From NCBI GenBank assembly GCA_028583415.1, contig CM053272.1, forward strand, positions 44,074,699-44,138,698: a stretch of 64,000 nucleotides of DNA. Direction: 5' to 3'. This DNA comes from Protea cynaroides (Eukaryota; Streptophyta; Magnoliopsida; Proteales; Proteaceae). The number at the start of each line of letters is the position of its first letter. The first letter of the stretch is position 1. Positions 21,631 through 33,620 of this stretch are shown here, piece after piece. The notes beneath the pieces were generated by a model. That model ran no database searches. It saw only the letters and a list, made by a program, of their open reading frames with translations, and had not been told where the DNA came from. Made by a program: the position numbers and the translations under genes.

Positions 21631-23640
21631 CAAAATACAGAAATCCTTAAACAGTTTCTTCTCGTGAATAATAGAAATAATGTTATTGATAGAGGAAAAA
21701 CATACAAAAGAGGTACAAGACCTCATAACAAAGACAAGAAACTAGGAATGGAAGGAGCTACAGCTCTCACCTTCGGCAATGCCAGGATTCCGTACAACAA
21801 GCGACAAAGAGGTCGGGTTAGAACTTTGGAAAGTCTGAAAGTAAATAAGAGGCAACCGACACGCAGAGTCGCGCTCCGGAATAGACCGGGTCCCAAGGAG
21901 GGACAACGACGACGAAGACAATCATTCCAACGGAGGCGACATCGTTTCTCCAAAGATGGTTCCTGGTTTAATTTCTTTCCATATTCCCTTGACAGAGGAA
22001 GAGGAATAGACGTTCCATGACAGAGGAAAAGGAAGACTTTCAAAATCATTTTTAGACATAGTATGTCAAATCTGTTTTTCATTTTACCATCTATTTTTAT
22101 TATAGCTACCAAATAACATTTTATTTTTGAACAAAAATGATACCAAACATAGCCTTAGTTTCCTAGCTATTTTCGAACTCGAAGACCCACGGAGAAGGTT
22201 TAAAGACTGATAACTCGTCCTACGAACTCAACAGATGATACCTCATTGCATCCTATAGATCCGAAAAAATAGAGGCCGACTGATGAGTACATAAACTATT
22301 TTCTGTACTTACCTCCCAAGATGAAGATGGTGATGATAAAAGCATAAATTAATTAAATTAATTGGATTAATGTGATATAAAAATGAAAAAAAATCTTTTA
22401 TTCTTATTAATTAATAATGTTGATTCCTCCGATCAAGGTGGCCGATTGTTAAGTGAAGTTCAAATACTATCAAAATACTTAAAATAATATTATAAAAAAA
22501 TAAAAACTTGTCGAATTGTTAAGTGAAATTCAAATACTACCAAAATACTTAAAATAATATAAAAATATTAAACCTTTAAAACGTGAATAAATGAAAATAT
22601 ATCTGTCCTTCTTCTATAAGAATATTCCTGAAAGAGTTTTAAAATTACATGAAAATGGCTCCTCAACAGAGTTCTCACATTCGTTTTTAATTCTATTAAA
22701 TCTCAGTTTTCCTAAAAAGAATTTATTCCTTTTGTTATTTCTATGTGAGTCTTTCAATTTTCTCACTAATTCATTCAAAATCTAATTCAAAATTTAAATT
22801 TCAAATTATTCATTTATTTTTCAATAAAATAGATTGATGTCCATATAAGTTTACAATTTCCATATAGACTCAATTCCAAATACTCTTACGAGACTGGACT
22901 CAATATAACTTAATCTCAACAAGACATTTAGCCATTAAGGTTTAGGCTTTTAGGGATTTAATTTTATTATCATTTAATCGATGGGTCCGATTAGGTGATC
23001 GATGAACTGCACCCTTACACAATGAACGATAAATTAATAATCGATCCGAGATTGATCCAGGTTTTAATCAGTCGTTCTAATTCAAAAAACCCGGTATGGG
23101 CTAAAAATTGACACCATTAAGCAACTACACTACACCATTTAATATAAACAGTCTATAAATCACAAGTAAATTTATTTAATGAAAAATGAAATTAAAATCG
23201 ATAAAATAAAATCCATTAATAATCGATTTTAATTTTAATTTTAACACTTTTAATCAGTTTGATTTCGATTTTATCTTCTGTGTACCGTACCGTACCGTAT
23301 CAGGGGCTTAACCAATAGTAAACCGTTTAACACCATGAAAATCTCGTGAACAGGGGTGTCGGTGAAATCTGGGGAACTCAGTTTGGAATACAATCTGATT
23401 ACGTTTTGTACGTCTCTGTAGAATCAAATGGAAATAGAAATTAGAAAAGTGGGACCCACAGTATTTGAGTAGAAACTATCAAAGTTAAAAAAGAAGTCAG
23501 TCCCTCGGTTGGATCTCACGTCTATTTGTTCCCTTACTTCTTAGGTCATTCTTGTAATTTCATATCCGTCTATTCTCTCTTCCCTCTGCCTTTCCGCCAT
23601 TAACGTCCTCTCATCCTTCGTCACTTTCAAGATTCCCGTT
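21631..23640. other. Intergenic region, no gene recognised
   Basis: A 118-codon + strand frame (21664-22020) and its - strand counterpart (21723-22112) resemble no family I know. A tandem pair of about 70 bp starts near 22443 and 22513 (phrase CAAATACTACCAAAATACTT). AT-rich sequence follows, with hAT-MITE-like scraps near 22960-23130. Confidence 0.4.
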
Positions 23641-23687
23641 TACCTTACCTTCCGTCATTTTTCACCAGTCACCTCTGCCCTCCTTAA

Positions 23688-23714
23688 ACCTTAAACCTTA
23701 AACCTTAAACCCCG
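23688..23714 (+). repeat. (CCTTAAA)n short array
   Basis: Four tandem copies of the 7-mer CCTTAAA, a one-base variant of the plant telomere unit CCCTAAA, followed directly by a CT-rich stretch. It lies about 0.9 kb upstream of the REM start at 24626, where plant promoters and 5' leaders often have such motifs. It is too short for an interstitial telomere. Confidence 0.6.
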
Positions 23715-24625
23715 TTCTCTCTCTCGCTCTCTCCCTATCTCTCTCAGTTCAGGAACCAGTTTTGGTAGTGGCTTCTTCTTCATCTTCTTCCTTATCAAAA
23801 CGCTGAAAACCTGAAACCGTATATATCACTAGTTTGCCTGAGCTTCCTTTGCTTTCGACTTGCCCTACCCTTGAGTGGAGCGGTGGGTTCTCAATCGAGG
23901 CGACGAAGAAGAAAAACCTGTCCCCTTTTGTATGCAATGGAGGAATAGAAGGAATTTGAAGCTCCGTTCGTCTCTCAGAAGGCCTATTTGTGCGCCGGTG
24001 AAAGAATTGGTTGTGGGAGACGTTTGAAATTCTTCGTTGATTGTTCTTAGGTGAACTTTTTCGCATACCCTTTATTTATTTATTTTTTTTCACTTTATGT
24101 TGGCTCCAATGTGAAACTTTCTCCCTCCCTCATAAATTTTTGCTACCTTCAACTTGCAGTCTTACCTTTTTTTTTTTTTTTTTCTAAAGCTGGTTTCAGC
24201 TCAATTTGTTAATTGGTTTTTCCAGCAAAACGATTTTTTTGAGTTCCAAGAGTGGAAGGGGTGAGAGACGAAGTGAGGACTCCTTTCCCTGTCCGACTCT
24301 GGGAGTTACGAAGGGGACTGTTACTTCCGTGATGACATATTGACGTGGCGCTCCAAGAGCAGAGGTCGGAGTAGCGGCTTCCTGGCCCTGTTACAGCGCC
24401 AGCTCACGCATGAGACAATCGTTCTCGAGACGGCAAATTGTAACTAGCCTTCTCAGTCCGTAGAGATTATCACGGACTCACGGGTCTTTAGTTTCTCTGT
24501 TTACCTCAGTTTTCCACTGTTTTCTTTACATTTTCAGGATCTGTCAAACTAGAAGTGAATCACAGAACCCCGTGCTTTCTTTTTCCGTCCATTCCTCTGT
24601 TTTACTGTTTCACTACCGCAGAAAG

Positions 24626-26499
24626 ATGCCTAGTTGCCGGAGAGGTGCCAGCCGACCGAAATCTCAGGCGAGGAAAGCTCGTTTTTTCAAAGTGATCCTC
24701 CCTTCAACCATTAGCGATGGACAGCTTGTAAGTCTTCTCTCTATCTCACTAAATTATTAATGGTCTTAGATAACAATCATCAATTATTGAGTTACAGTCG
24801 TCAGAATTAGGAACCTGAGTTATCAATCATCAAACCCTGCTTATTGAGTTATCCACTGTTCAATTATTGTAGTGTTGCTTCCGGTTCAGTATCTCACTCT
24901 GTCTTAGTGGCAGTGGAAGTGCATAAGAGACCATGCAAGGTGCTCTTTATCATCAGAGTCGTGCCTATTACCCTCCAATTGCCCCCTTCCCCCTTTCCTC
25001 GGTCGTTAATAGCCTCGTTTTTTAAACCATGATAAAAATATCCCAGTTAAGGGGCCACAGGCAGGGGATTTACATCCTCTCTTCCCAGTGGTTCTGGGAG
25101 GACGCGGTCAACTGGGTGTCTGCTCGAACGTGGGTCTCGGATTCACCGAGAGCCACGTGTCGGCCATCCAGACTGGGTTGCCGCTGTCCTCCCATAACCA
25201 CTGGGAGGACAGGCTGCGGATCCACAGGCAGGAGCATTGCAATGGAAGGACCAAAACCTTTGCATAACAATTGCTGCAAATTCTCTCTATATATGTCTTC
25301 TTTTTTTCTCGGTAATATCTCTATATATGTCTTCAGAAGCTGCATTCTGTGCTGTATGCATAAAACCTAGTTGGACTTATCCTTGCAGCCTTCTTTACTT
25401 CATTTGTCATAAACTGGAATTTGAAATAACAATTCATGGGTTCTGGCAGGAGATCCCAGTTGAGTTTGTTCGGAAATTCGGAGAAGAGCTTTCGGATTCA
25501 GCAGTTCTCAAGGTTCCCAATGGCAAAGAGTGGGCTGTTGATTTAAAGAAAAATGATGGGATAGTTTGGTTCCACAATGATGTTTGGCAGAGATTCATAG
25601 AATACTACAACATATCTGTTTGGTATTTTATTGTTTTTAGATACTATGGGGATTCAAAGTTCCTTGCTATTATACTCAACCACAATGGTTGTGAGATAAA
25701 GTATCCTCTTCAAGAGTCCCATCTTCAGGATAAATGTTTGATGATCAAAAATGAAGAAAGAGAAGAAGAGTATATTCAACCCAGAGTTAAGAAACAGGGG
25801 AAGAGCAGTTCTACTTACTCGGGAGGCCCAGCCTCTAAACCTGATTGTCTTGCTCAGAAAAAAAGGAAGAGGAAAGAAACCGTGGGAAAGGGAACCATGC
25901 CAAATGCTGTAGGAGAGGAGGTGACCAAAAATAACCAACAGACAGCCCAAAGAAGTGGCAGTCCTCCTTCGCAGCAGTGTTTGGCAAATGAGTATGAGTG
26001 GGCTGCTCTGAGAAAGAGAAGGCCAGTGACAGAGAAAGAAAGAAAAGGGGCAATTAGCGCAGCTCAGTCGTTTAAAACTACTAATCCTTCATTCATGGTC
26101 ATCATGAAACCGTCCTACCTACGCAAGGGATTGGTATAAAATCCTTTACTTGGAAATGTCAATTTTAGATGTAATTATTATGCTTGTAAGTCTAAGATGC
26201 AATTCTTTTTCCTTGTGCAGAATGTTCCTCTGGTATTTGCCAGGGAACATTTCACAGATGGAGCACACAGTGTCAAACTTCGGCTTCCAAATGGGAGAAC
26301 GTGGTGTGTCCGGTTTTTTCTTTGCAGCAATATTAAAGCACTTCTTAGTGGCGGTTGGAATGCATTTGCTCGGGAAAACGTTCTTTTAGAGGGAGATTGC
26401 TGTGTCTTCGAGGTGCTTAAGAAGAAAGAAATTGAGATGAAAGTATCAATTTTCCGTGTTGTGGACGATTGGGTCCCACTTGTTGGATCTGGTAAATAG
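24626..26499 (+). CDS. REM-type protein with two B3 DNA-binding domains
   Basis: Predicted nuclear transcription factor of 354 aa. The exons are 24626-24727, 25450-26133 and 26221-26499, joined in phase 0 with donors GTAAGT and GTATAA and acceptors TGGCAG and TGTGCAG. B3 domain 1 covers residues 18-118 (ARFFKVILPSTISDGQL, then EIPVEFVRKFGEEL, KVPNGKEWAVDL and FIVFRYYGDSKF). The linker has the basic stretch KKRKRKE. B3 domain 2 covers about residues 245-345 (NPSFMVIMKPSYL, LPNGRTWCVRFF, LLEGDCCVFEV, MKVSIFRVVDDW). Unlike the gene at 12253, the linker and the start of B3-2 are one exon, without the 73-bp intron. Intron 1 contains a foldback MITE with a G-box (25066-25223). AATAAA lies at 26735-26740. 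The 3' half is duplicated at 41761 onward. Confidence 0.87.
25066..25223. mobile_element. Foldback Mutator-like MITE in REM intron 1 (copy 4)
   Basis: Starts GGATTTACATCCTCTCTTCC, ends GGACAGGCTGCGGATCC, and is flanked by the perfect 9-bp repeat ACAGGCAGG (25057-25065 and 25224-25232). The left arm is shortened, giving 158 bp. The right arm has AGCCACGTGTCGGCC, with a G-box CACGTG at 25154-25159. The perfect duplication suggests it is the youngest copy in the window. Confidence 0.88.
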
Positions 26500-27239
26500 T
26501 GCTTTATGAATTGGATTACAATATTGGTACTTTTCTCATGCATTGTTGAGTTACTTTTTAATTGTTTGTTTGTTAGTTTTTTGGACCAAGGTATTGTTTC
26601 TGGCCCAGCTGCCTGCTTTATTCTTTTCGTTCTAGTAGGATGTAATGTAGGCTCAGGTAAAAATAGTTTAGAAAATGTAAATTGATTTTGCAATGGTATT
26701 AAGGAAGAGACATTAGTATATGAACTCGACTTGCAATAAAGACATGATGTATGCTTTGGAATAAGGTGACGTTCATGGTCACTCTTTGACTATTGGAATA
26801 TAGTTGGATGGTATAATCATCCATATAGTCCAAGCACTAGGTCCATAATATATCTCTAGTGTAAGGGTCTCTTTGGTATAGTTTATATTTATGCTTATGA
26901 GTTATTTATGAAAAATGATTTATGAAATAAATTATGAGTTATAAATAATAACCGTTTGGTATTACCATAAATAATATATTATATAATGAGAAATATGTTT
27001 GGTATGCCTATTTGTGTAATTCATTTTGTAATATTAAAACTTCTTTTTCGAAAGTATTGCTTTGGACCTGGTTTTTATGCACATCCATGCACATATGAGA
27101 TCGGTGGCATATATTTTAAACGACGGTTGTTTATTTCCTTCATGGAAATAGGCGATGGAAAAATACTCTGTCTGTGATATAAATTTTACACGGCGGCTGT
27201 TTGTTTTCCATTGCAGAAAATTTATTACCGAGGACACAA

Positions 27240-27447
27240 TTGAAATACATACCTGTTAATTCACCCATATACTGAGAAAAAGAAAAATATCAAAGTTCTG
27301 TTCTAACAATTGAAATAAATACTTCTTGTTTCTCCCAAATACTGTGAAAAACAAAAATAACAAAGTTCTGTTCTAAAAAATTGAAATACATACTTGTTGG
27401 TGCACCCACAATCTGGGAAAAAGAAAAAAAATGTCAAAGTTCTGTTC
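27240..27447. repeat. Tandem array of about 70 bp, three copies
   Basis: Three diverged units share TTGAAATA, CTG(G)GAAAAA and CAAAGTTCTGTTCT. The same array is present in the duplicate at about 43158-43370, so it predates the duplication. Confidence 0.7.
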
Positions 27448-28377
27448 TTGATACATTCCGGAGGAAGAAGGGTGTAACTTTCCAAGAAAAAACTTCTACA
27501 AATTGATTAGAGCTTCCAAAATCAGATTAGAAGAGGTGTTCCAAAAGACTTTAAGAGCAGAAAGGTCTGACTTGAAACTATAGCTCAGTTCTACCCAAAT
27601 CAAGAGGGAGTTTCTCTGTGTGAAAATACTGTCAACTCTCTGTCTGTCTCTCTCTCTTTCCTCTCCAAGGGTCATATATCATTGAAGGACTAGGCAGATC
27701 ACTCAATACATATTAGTATCAACTGCCACTAGTCAAATCTGGCAAATAGAATTCGCCAATCCTGTGTACAATTTAATTAAATATCTCAGGCATTTGTGAG
27801 GAATAGGGCACTGATCCAACTAGCGTAAATGTAGATGATGAACAGATATGAGAGCAATAATAAACGAAGTGAAAAGAGAGAACAACCCGACAACCCAAAG
27901 ATCCAAGGAAAACAGAAACCTAAGTTACTAACGCAGAGAAGCGATGAGAAGTTGGATGCTAATGGAGTGCCAGGATGGGAAACTCAAGCCCCAATTGAAC
28001 CCCCACAAACAGATCAACAAACTCCCCCCCCCCAAAAAAAAAAAATCATAGGAAAAGATTCTGCTTCCATCAAACCATCAAGCAACAAAGGCAAAGAAAA
28101 TAACCCAAGAAACAAAAATGAACTGGACCATATCCACATTGCACATCAATAGGGAAGCAAAAATCTGGAAGAAAACAAATATTTAAAATAAATAAATAAA
28201 AGAAAGACAGAGGACGCATCTCATCAATCCATCATACAGAATGAGCTTCGATAGAACACACATACAGAGGTCAAAACAAATGGAATGAAATCGACTAATC
28301 GAGATAGCCACATGACATCAGTGCAATCGAAACATAGAAAGGAAGCGATGAAAAGATACAAAGATAGGGGGCATTAC

Positions 28378-28894
28378 TGATGTAGACAGGTTTACGGGTC
28401 TCAAATATGGCCGCAAGAAGCAGCACCACACCTAGCTGGAGGGACGCAATTTGGAAGGATGCAAATGCAATATGGAAGGACGCAAATATGGAAGTCTATG
28501 ATCATAGAAGAATGTGATTTTCTGGTCAAAGCTGGTCTTCCAAATTCAGTAGATTGAAGTAGGATTTTACTTTCCATTGTTGTTCAGTTTCCTTTGATAG
28601 TTACTTTCCTAGTTGCATAGTTCCCTAGTTGAGTTGGTTAGTTTCCATTATTATCAGCTTTTGTAGTTAGTTAGGCTTTCCATTGTTAGCTCTATTTTCA
28701 ATCTCTATTTATATCATGTAAGGCTTATGCCAAGACAGTTTTGAGAATTAATGAATTGAAGTAATGCTACTGGGATTTGAAAGCCTGCACCAACTTGGGT
28801 GAGATACCCAGACCTGAGATAGTTCCCTTCTTTTACTTATTTGTTTCCTCTTCTTTATCCACTTACATTCTTAATTCCTCACTTCAATTCTGCA
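28378..28894 (+). mobile_element. Possible solo LTR fragment (duplicated at 62704)
   Basis: Starts TGATGTAGACAGG and contains a TATA-like CTCTATTTATATC followed by a leader of the kind seen in Copia LTRs; it ends near TTCAATTCTGCA. No target duplication was found, so the assignment is weak. Confidence 0.3.
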
Positions 28895-29521
28895 GATAAA
28901 ATAACCCCACCGCCACCACTGTCATATCCATTCCTCTGCATGTGATAATGCTTCAGCATCCTCACTGATATGATAGCATATCGTGCATATGAAAGAATAA
29001 CATTCATATGGTAAGCTCACCTTCGCAGTGACTGTGTGTCACATTTGGTTTGAGAGAAATCTTAGACGATGGGTAGCCAAGTCTAGAACTTTCGACCAGA
29101 TCTGGGAAGTCATTATCTTTGATGTTTGCGGATTTATTGTACCTGTTGATCCCTCCCCCTTCCCTCTCCCCCTCCGGACACAGCCAGGAACATATTCATT
29201 TTGTCTTCTAGAAATTTGGATTACTTATGATGTGGGGGTTTCTTTTCTTTTCTTGTTCCTTTTCCTCTTGTTTGGATTAATGCCCTTGTCTTGTAAGGAG
29301 CTTAGCTCTATCATTTGGATACCTAGGTTTGTTCTTCCTATTTCAGGGTGGTGTTAATATATTTTTTATTCACCCAAAAAAACATTCATGCGGTAAAACC
29401 ATCTCAACCTCATTGTTCGTGTAACAAATTACTATTGGACCGAGAGCTAGCCTTATTGGGATCCCCTGTTGACCATTGTTGTGTTGTATCGTCTTCACTA
29501 GTTCGCATAAGTTACCTTGTA

Positions 29522-30133
29522 AATGGAGATGATGATCATGAAACCGTAAAAATCTCCTAAGCGAGAAGTCAAAAAGGTGAGGACCCAAAAGAAGGGAAGA
29601 AATTGGGAGAGAGGTTAGATGATTTTATCGTGTTCAACCTAATTAAAGTTAAAGTGAAATAAACAAGTGATAATAGATTATTCTTATAATCATTTGTAGA
29701 TTGTAATTTGTTCAGGAAGGGTGGCTCGTTAGTTGCACGTGAAGGAATTCTTTTTAAATTGATGGAAGTTTGGTTTTTCCAAGGAACGGGTCGTGTGTCC
29801 AAAAACCTTACCTGATTGACAGAACGTCTTGCTACTGACGTCCTTTCGCGGGCATCTTATCCCTAAGACTTGCTTGCTCTATGGACTTATGGAGTGCCCT
29901 GTGGTTCCTTGAGTGCTAGCCGCAGAGAGGGGACTGCAAGTCAAATGACTGTTTTGAAAGGTCAACGCTGAAAGGAACGGGAAGGTAGAAAAGCAAGATT
30001 TGTGAAAGGCCAGGTTTCCTGTCACTGTTAGCGTCAGCGTCAGCGTTTTCCTAGTGCATGGAACCTCAACTACGAAGGTGTTATTAGTTTATTATGGGTT
30101 CAATAATGCTAATCCCTTTTTTTGTGCTAAATT
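29522..30133. other. Sequence between the duplication edge and the SINE
   Basis: No coding sequence recognised. It is unique compared with the duplicate copy, which diverges fully after 63855. Confidence 0.4.
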
Positions 30134-30146
30134 TATTTTCAATAAA

Positions 30147-30313
30147 TAAAAAGGAAGTCCTAGTGCATGAGACTCCCACTATTGTAGGGTTTGGGGAGGG
30201 TAGAATGTACACAGCCTTACCCCCACAATGTGGAGAGGCTGTTTCCAAGATTCAAACCCGTGACCACCAAGTTGCAATGTGACAACCTTACTGTCACACC
30301 AAGGCTCACCCTC
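30147..30313 (-). mobile_element. Au-type SINE
   Basis: On the - strand it starts near GAGCCTTGGTGTGACAGTAA (Pol III A-box region) and contains the B-box-like GGTTTGAATC, then GGAAACAGCCTCTCCACA and GGGGGTAAGGCTGTGTACAT, a recognisable Au SINE body. The flanks ATTTTCAATAAA (30135-30146) and ATTTTGAATAAA (30314-30325) match at 11 of 12 and are the likely target duplication. Confidence 0.8.
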
Positions 30314-30880
30314 ATTTTGAATAAAGATAAATGCTATAAATTATACCAAAGATACACAAATGAATAATATATTATATAATTAATTCTATAATACATACCA
30401 AAGAGAGCCTTAACATAGTTATGGTGCAACATTAGGACTCAATTTAATAATACTTGGTTATGAGCATTTGTTTCAAATGTTTTTATTTGTAGAAGTGGGA
30501 TTGTGCACAAAATTAGTATTTTAATTAGGTGGTTAATATTTTAATGGGACCCATTAGCTAGTTGTTAGGATGTGTATTTATCTTATTATATAGCTTTTAA
30601 AAGTTTTTTGTCTTTTAGTCTTAGTTTATTATTCTTGGATTATCAGTTTAGGAAGTTTAGTTTGATTTGATTAATGGATTGACTTAATTTATTTTGATGT
30701 TAGGTTGTTACCTCTTTCTTCCCCTTTCCCTCTCCTCTCTTACCTTTCTTCTAAGGCTACTGATCACAGTCCCTGCACAGCCGCATATCTTCTCTTTCTC
30801 TCTTTTAAAACCCACCATCAGCAGATCCTTCTCTCCGATCTGCATTATAAGTCTTACTTAAGTAGCACTGGGTAGCAAAG

Positions 30881-31075
30881 CAAGGTTCTAAATCTTGGAT
30901 CTCGATCTCGTCTTGGTGAGCTCGAATTTCCTAGATTTTCGAGATGCCGACGAGATCTCGCCGTGACACATCTTTTGTTGAACATGTAAAGATGGAAATG
31001 TCTGAGATTTTTTGAGATTTCCGAGATCTCGGTGAGATCAAGATTTCCGTGATCTCCCCAAGATTTAGAACCATG
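30881..31075. mobile_element. hAT MITE related to the complete hAT at 55023
   Basis: The ends are CAAGGTTCTAAATCTTGG and, inverted, CATGGTTCTAAATCTTGG, with 8-bp flanks TAGCAAAG and TAGAAAAG (7 of 8). The interior repeats GAGATCTCG motifs. The termini (CA..TG) and the GAGATCTCG interior match the 4.8-kb hAT inserted at 55023, so this 195-bp element is probably a non-autonomous relative. Confidence 0.75.
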
Positions 31076-31372
31076 TAGAAAAGATTATCAGCCATCTGAC
31101 TAAATAGCACTAGTCCTGTAATGGTCCTAATTATCCATGAAAATCAATTCCATCTGGTTGTTTGATAGACGATCACTTGTAAGGATAGAGAATATAACAA
31201 AGTACTGTTAAATGGCTGAATTTTATGAGTCTTAGGTCCAGATGTTCTGTGCTTGATATTGACATTTTAATCATTCACTTGAATGAAGTTTAACTTGATT
31301 TGACTGTGATAAAAAGGAGAATGCCATCATCTTGTTGCTAATCTTCAATCATGCTCTATAGTAACTGCAAAG

Positions 31373-32450
31373 ATGAGGAATCAAGTAATATTCAAAGAAA
31401 ATAAAGCTACTCAAGCAGCAAGAGAGTTCAAGTCTGAATACCCTTTCTACACAGCTTACATACGCCAAAGCTATGTTAAGAGCTGTCTCATGGTGAGCTC
31501 CCAACTTGGAAACTGTTTGCTGAGATAGACATTTCAGTAAAATTATGTCATAGACTTTCTTCTAGCTATTCTTTTTTTTATTTCAGTGCACTTTTTACAG
31601 CTCATGTAGTTTGGGAAAACTATCTCACTTTCTCATTGTTAGATGAGCTTGGTGAATGTAAAATAATAATTGTTATGGCATCACCTATGTGTGCACTTTT
31701 TATAGCTCATGTAGTTTGGGAAAACTATCTCACTTTCCCATTGTTAGATGAGCTTGGTGAATGAAGAAATAATTGTTATGGCATCACCTAGTTGACAAGG
31801 CACTCCTTGATGATCATGGCATCTGCTCATCTTCAGTGTCAAGGTGTGCTTGAAAATGCAGGAAAAGAAGAAGCTACAAAATATAAATACACAAATTTGA
31901 CCTCTTTTATAATTTTTAAACTTAATAACTTATAAAAACATCTAGAATGCAAAATGAAGCACTTGCCTGGGCAACTTGGCCCCTGCTTTGTTGACTCCTT
32001 GGCAACATAGTTGCTGGCCATAGCCTAAACTCACCTTGGTGCCATGACTACTATCATGAAAACAGAGAGTTTATCCATCTGTTGGCCAAAGGGTTCCACA
32101 TATGCTTGAGAGTTGGAAGTTTGCTACTGATAGTTACAACTTTAACTTACTGTAAAATATGAATTTTATATTGACATTAAGTGAGACACATCTTCTTTCT
32201 TGTGCAGATTATAAAGGCTGACTTTATCAGGGCCCATTTAACAAATGAAGTAGAGACAGTCACACTTCAGGATTCAGATGGGACAAAATGGTCTGTCAAG
32301 TGCATTATTAAGGATGGTCAAGGTAAACTTGGTGGTGGTTGGGCTGAATTTGCAAGTAAAAAAAATATAGAACAGGGAGATGTTTGTGCTTTTGAGCTTA
32401 TTGAGAAGATGGGAATTGTTTTGAAGGTCACCATTTTCAAAAGCCACTGA
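31373..32450 (+). CDS. Short REM-like gene or gene remnant with one B3 domain
   Basis: Two exons, 31373-31492 and 32208-32450, join in frame (donor ATG|GTGAGC, acceptor TTGTGCAG) to encode 120 aa. Exon 1 has AAREFKSEYPFYTAYIRQSY, matching the segment that opens B3-2 in the intact paralogues; exon 2 has the rest (SDGTKWSVKCI, IEQGDVCAFEL, LKVTIFKSH). The length is that of a single B3 domain. The intron contains a 105-bp tandem duplication. No first B3 domain was found in the kilobase upstream, where an hAT MITE sits, so this may be the 3' end of a larger dead gene rather than a complete one. No stop or frameshift is visible in the two exons. Confidence 0.6.
31589..31795 (+). repeat. Tandem duplication of about 105 bp in an intron
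   Basis: Two adjacent units containing CTCATGTAGTTTGGGAAAAC and TTGTTATGGCATCACCTA, with a small indel. They lie inside the intron of the short REM-like gene. Confidence 0.8.
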
Positions 32451-33550
32451 ATATTTGGTGAAACTGTAAATCCTGCTAAGTTAAACGAAAATTTACTTCC
32501 TGTTTTCTTGTTTTAAGAAGAAGGCACGGAGTGGACTATTTAAACTTTTCCCTTCCGTTTTTCTGCTTTATCAAGTGAGTTAGAGAACAAGAAGTAAGTA
32601 AGTTTGACTAATAGCCTTGTTTTTTTGCATGTGAATGTTTCCACACTTTTTGCATGAAAAAATTGACCTCAGAAGTGACAGGGTCAGAGAGATGGATGAG
32701 TCTGCCAATAAATTGAAACAATGTGATGGAACCAGCTTGGATATCTGGTTGTTATCGGGATATCTTTGAAATATATCAATGTTGCACCTACTGGTTTCTT
32801 CACCTAATACTATGGTCTGGAGGAAAAGTGTAGGCCTATTCTGGTCGGATGAGAGTCGATTATTTGCCGCCTGCTAGAGAAATCTGTTTTCAAAATGTTT
32901 ATTTCCTTTTCAATTTTTCATCTCATTTTTTCAACTGAAATAGTTGGAAGATTCAAAACCTGTGGAAATACCAGCAGTTGCTGTGATGGTCAAAGAACAA
33001 AGATGATGAGATTGGTATGGCGCCAGTCCATCATCAAGTAATCTGTATCAGTGCTGCACACAGCAGTGCCACACATCGATTAGCTATGATAGCCATTCCT
33101 GGATCAGTCGAGGAAGGTTGATTTCCTCTCATGATTCCTTCCTCCAGTCTCCAGCTCTGGTGGTGGTGTTTTGACTCTGGCAATGAGGTACATCTCTGAC
33201 CTGCCATTTTTTTTCTCTGAAATTTTTGTTTTGTTTTCAAAACTCTGAAGGGAGAAGGGTTATTTCTTGCTTTTCAAATCATTGTAGATTTCCATTTGAA
33301 ATTAACATTCTTTTACATTGAAGGCCAGATGGATTGCCATCAAAGGTACTCAGGAGGTAATTTTGTGGTAATAGCCACATGCCTGGAATATACAGAATTT
33401 AATTTTTTTAAAGCACTGCATCGAAATAAGGTTGCAAAAATAGCAACTAGCGGAACCTTACAACCTACAAAATGAGCTGTCCACCTTACCACCTGCCCCA
33501 TTACCTTGAAAACTATGTCCACAGAAAAGATCTCACCATCTCACAGGGAA

Positions 33551-33620
<70 letters not shown>

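Larger units (their letters stand above)
25842..29521 (+). repeat. Segmental duplication, copy 1
   Basis: This 3.68-kb block is repeated in direct orientation at 41761-44009 plus 62397-63855, where it is split by a retrotransposon. It begins inside exon 2 of the REM gene (at TGATTGTCTTGCT) and ends at CATAAGTTACCTTGTA. By hand count, noncoding samples differ by about 3-6%, and the last REM exon differs at 4 of 279 bases. Beyond the REM gene it holds no gene: a Tourist-MITE terminus (26866), a 70-bp tandem array (27240-27447) and LTR-like sequence (28378-28894). Confidence 0.92.

Noticed and set aside
21664..22112. 118-aa + and 129-aa - strand ORFs
   Set aside because: Composition is odd (Arg-rich against Leu-rich mirror frames), with no motif recognised; not enough to call a gene.
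27835..28152. 105-aa + strand ORF
   Set aside because: Low-complexity Lys/Asn/Gln-rich frame crossing poly-C and poly-A; the duplicate copy does not keep the frame.
25842..29521. Duplicated block as a Helitron carrying a gene fragment
   Set aside because: I saw no TC start, no CTRR end with a hairpin, and no A/T insertion pair at the copy's edges.
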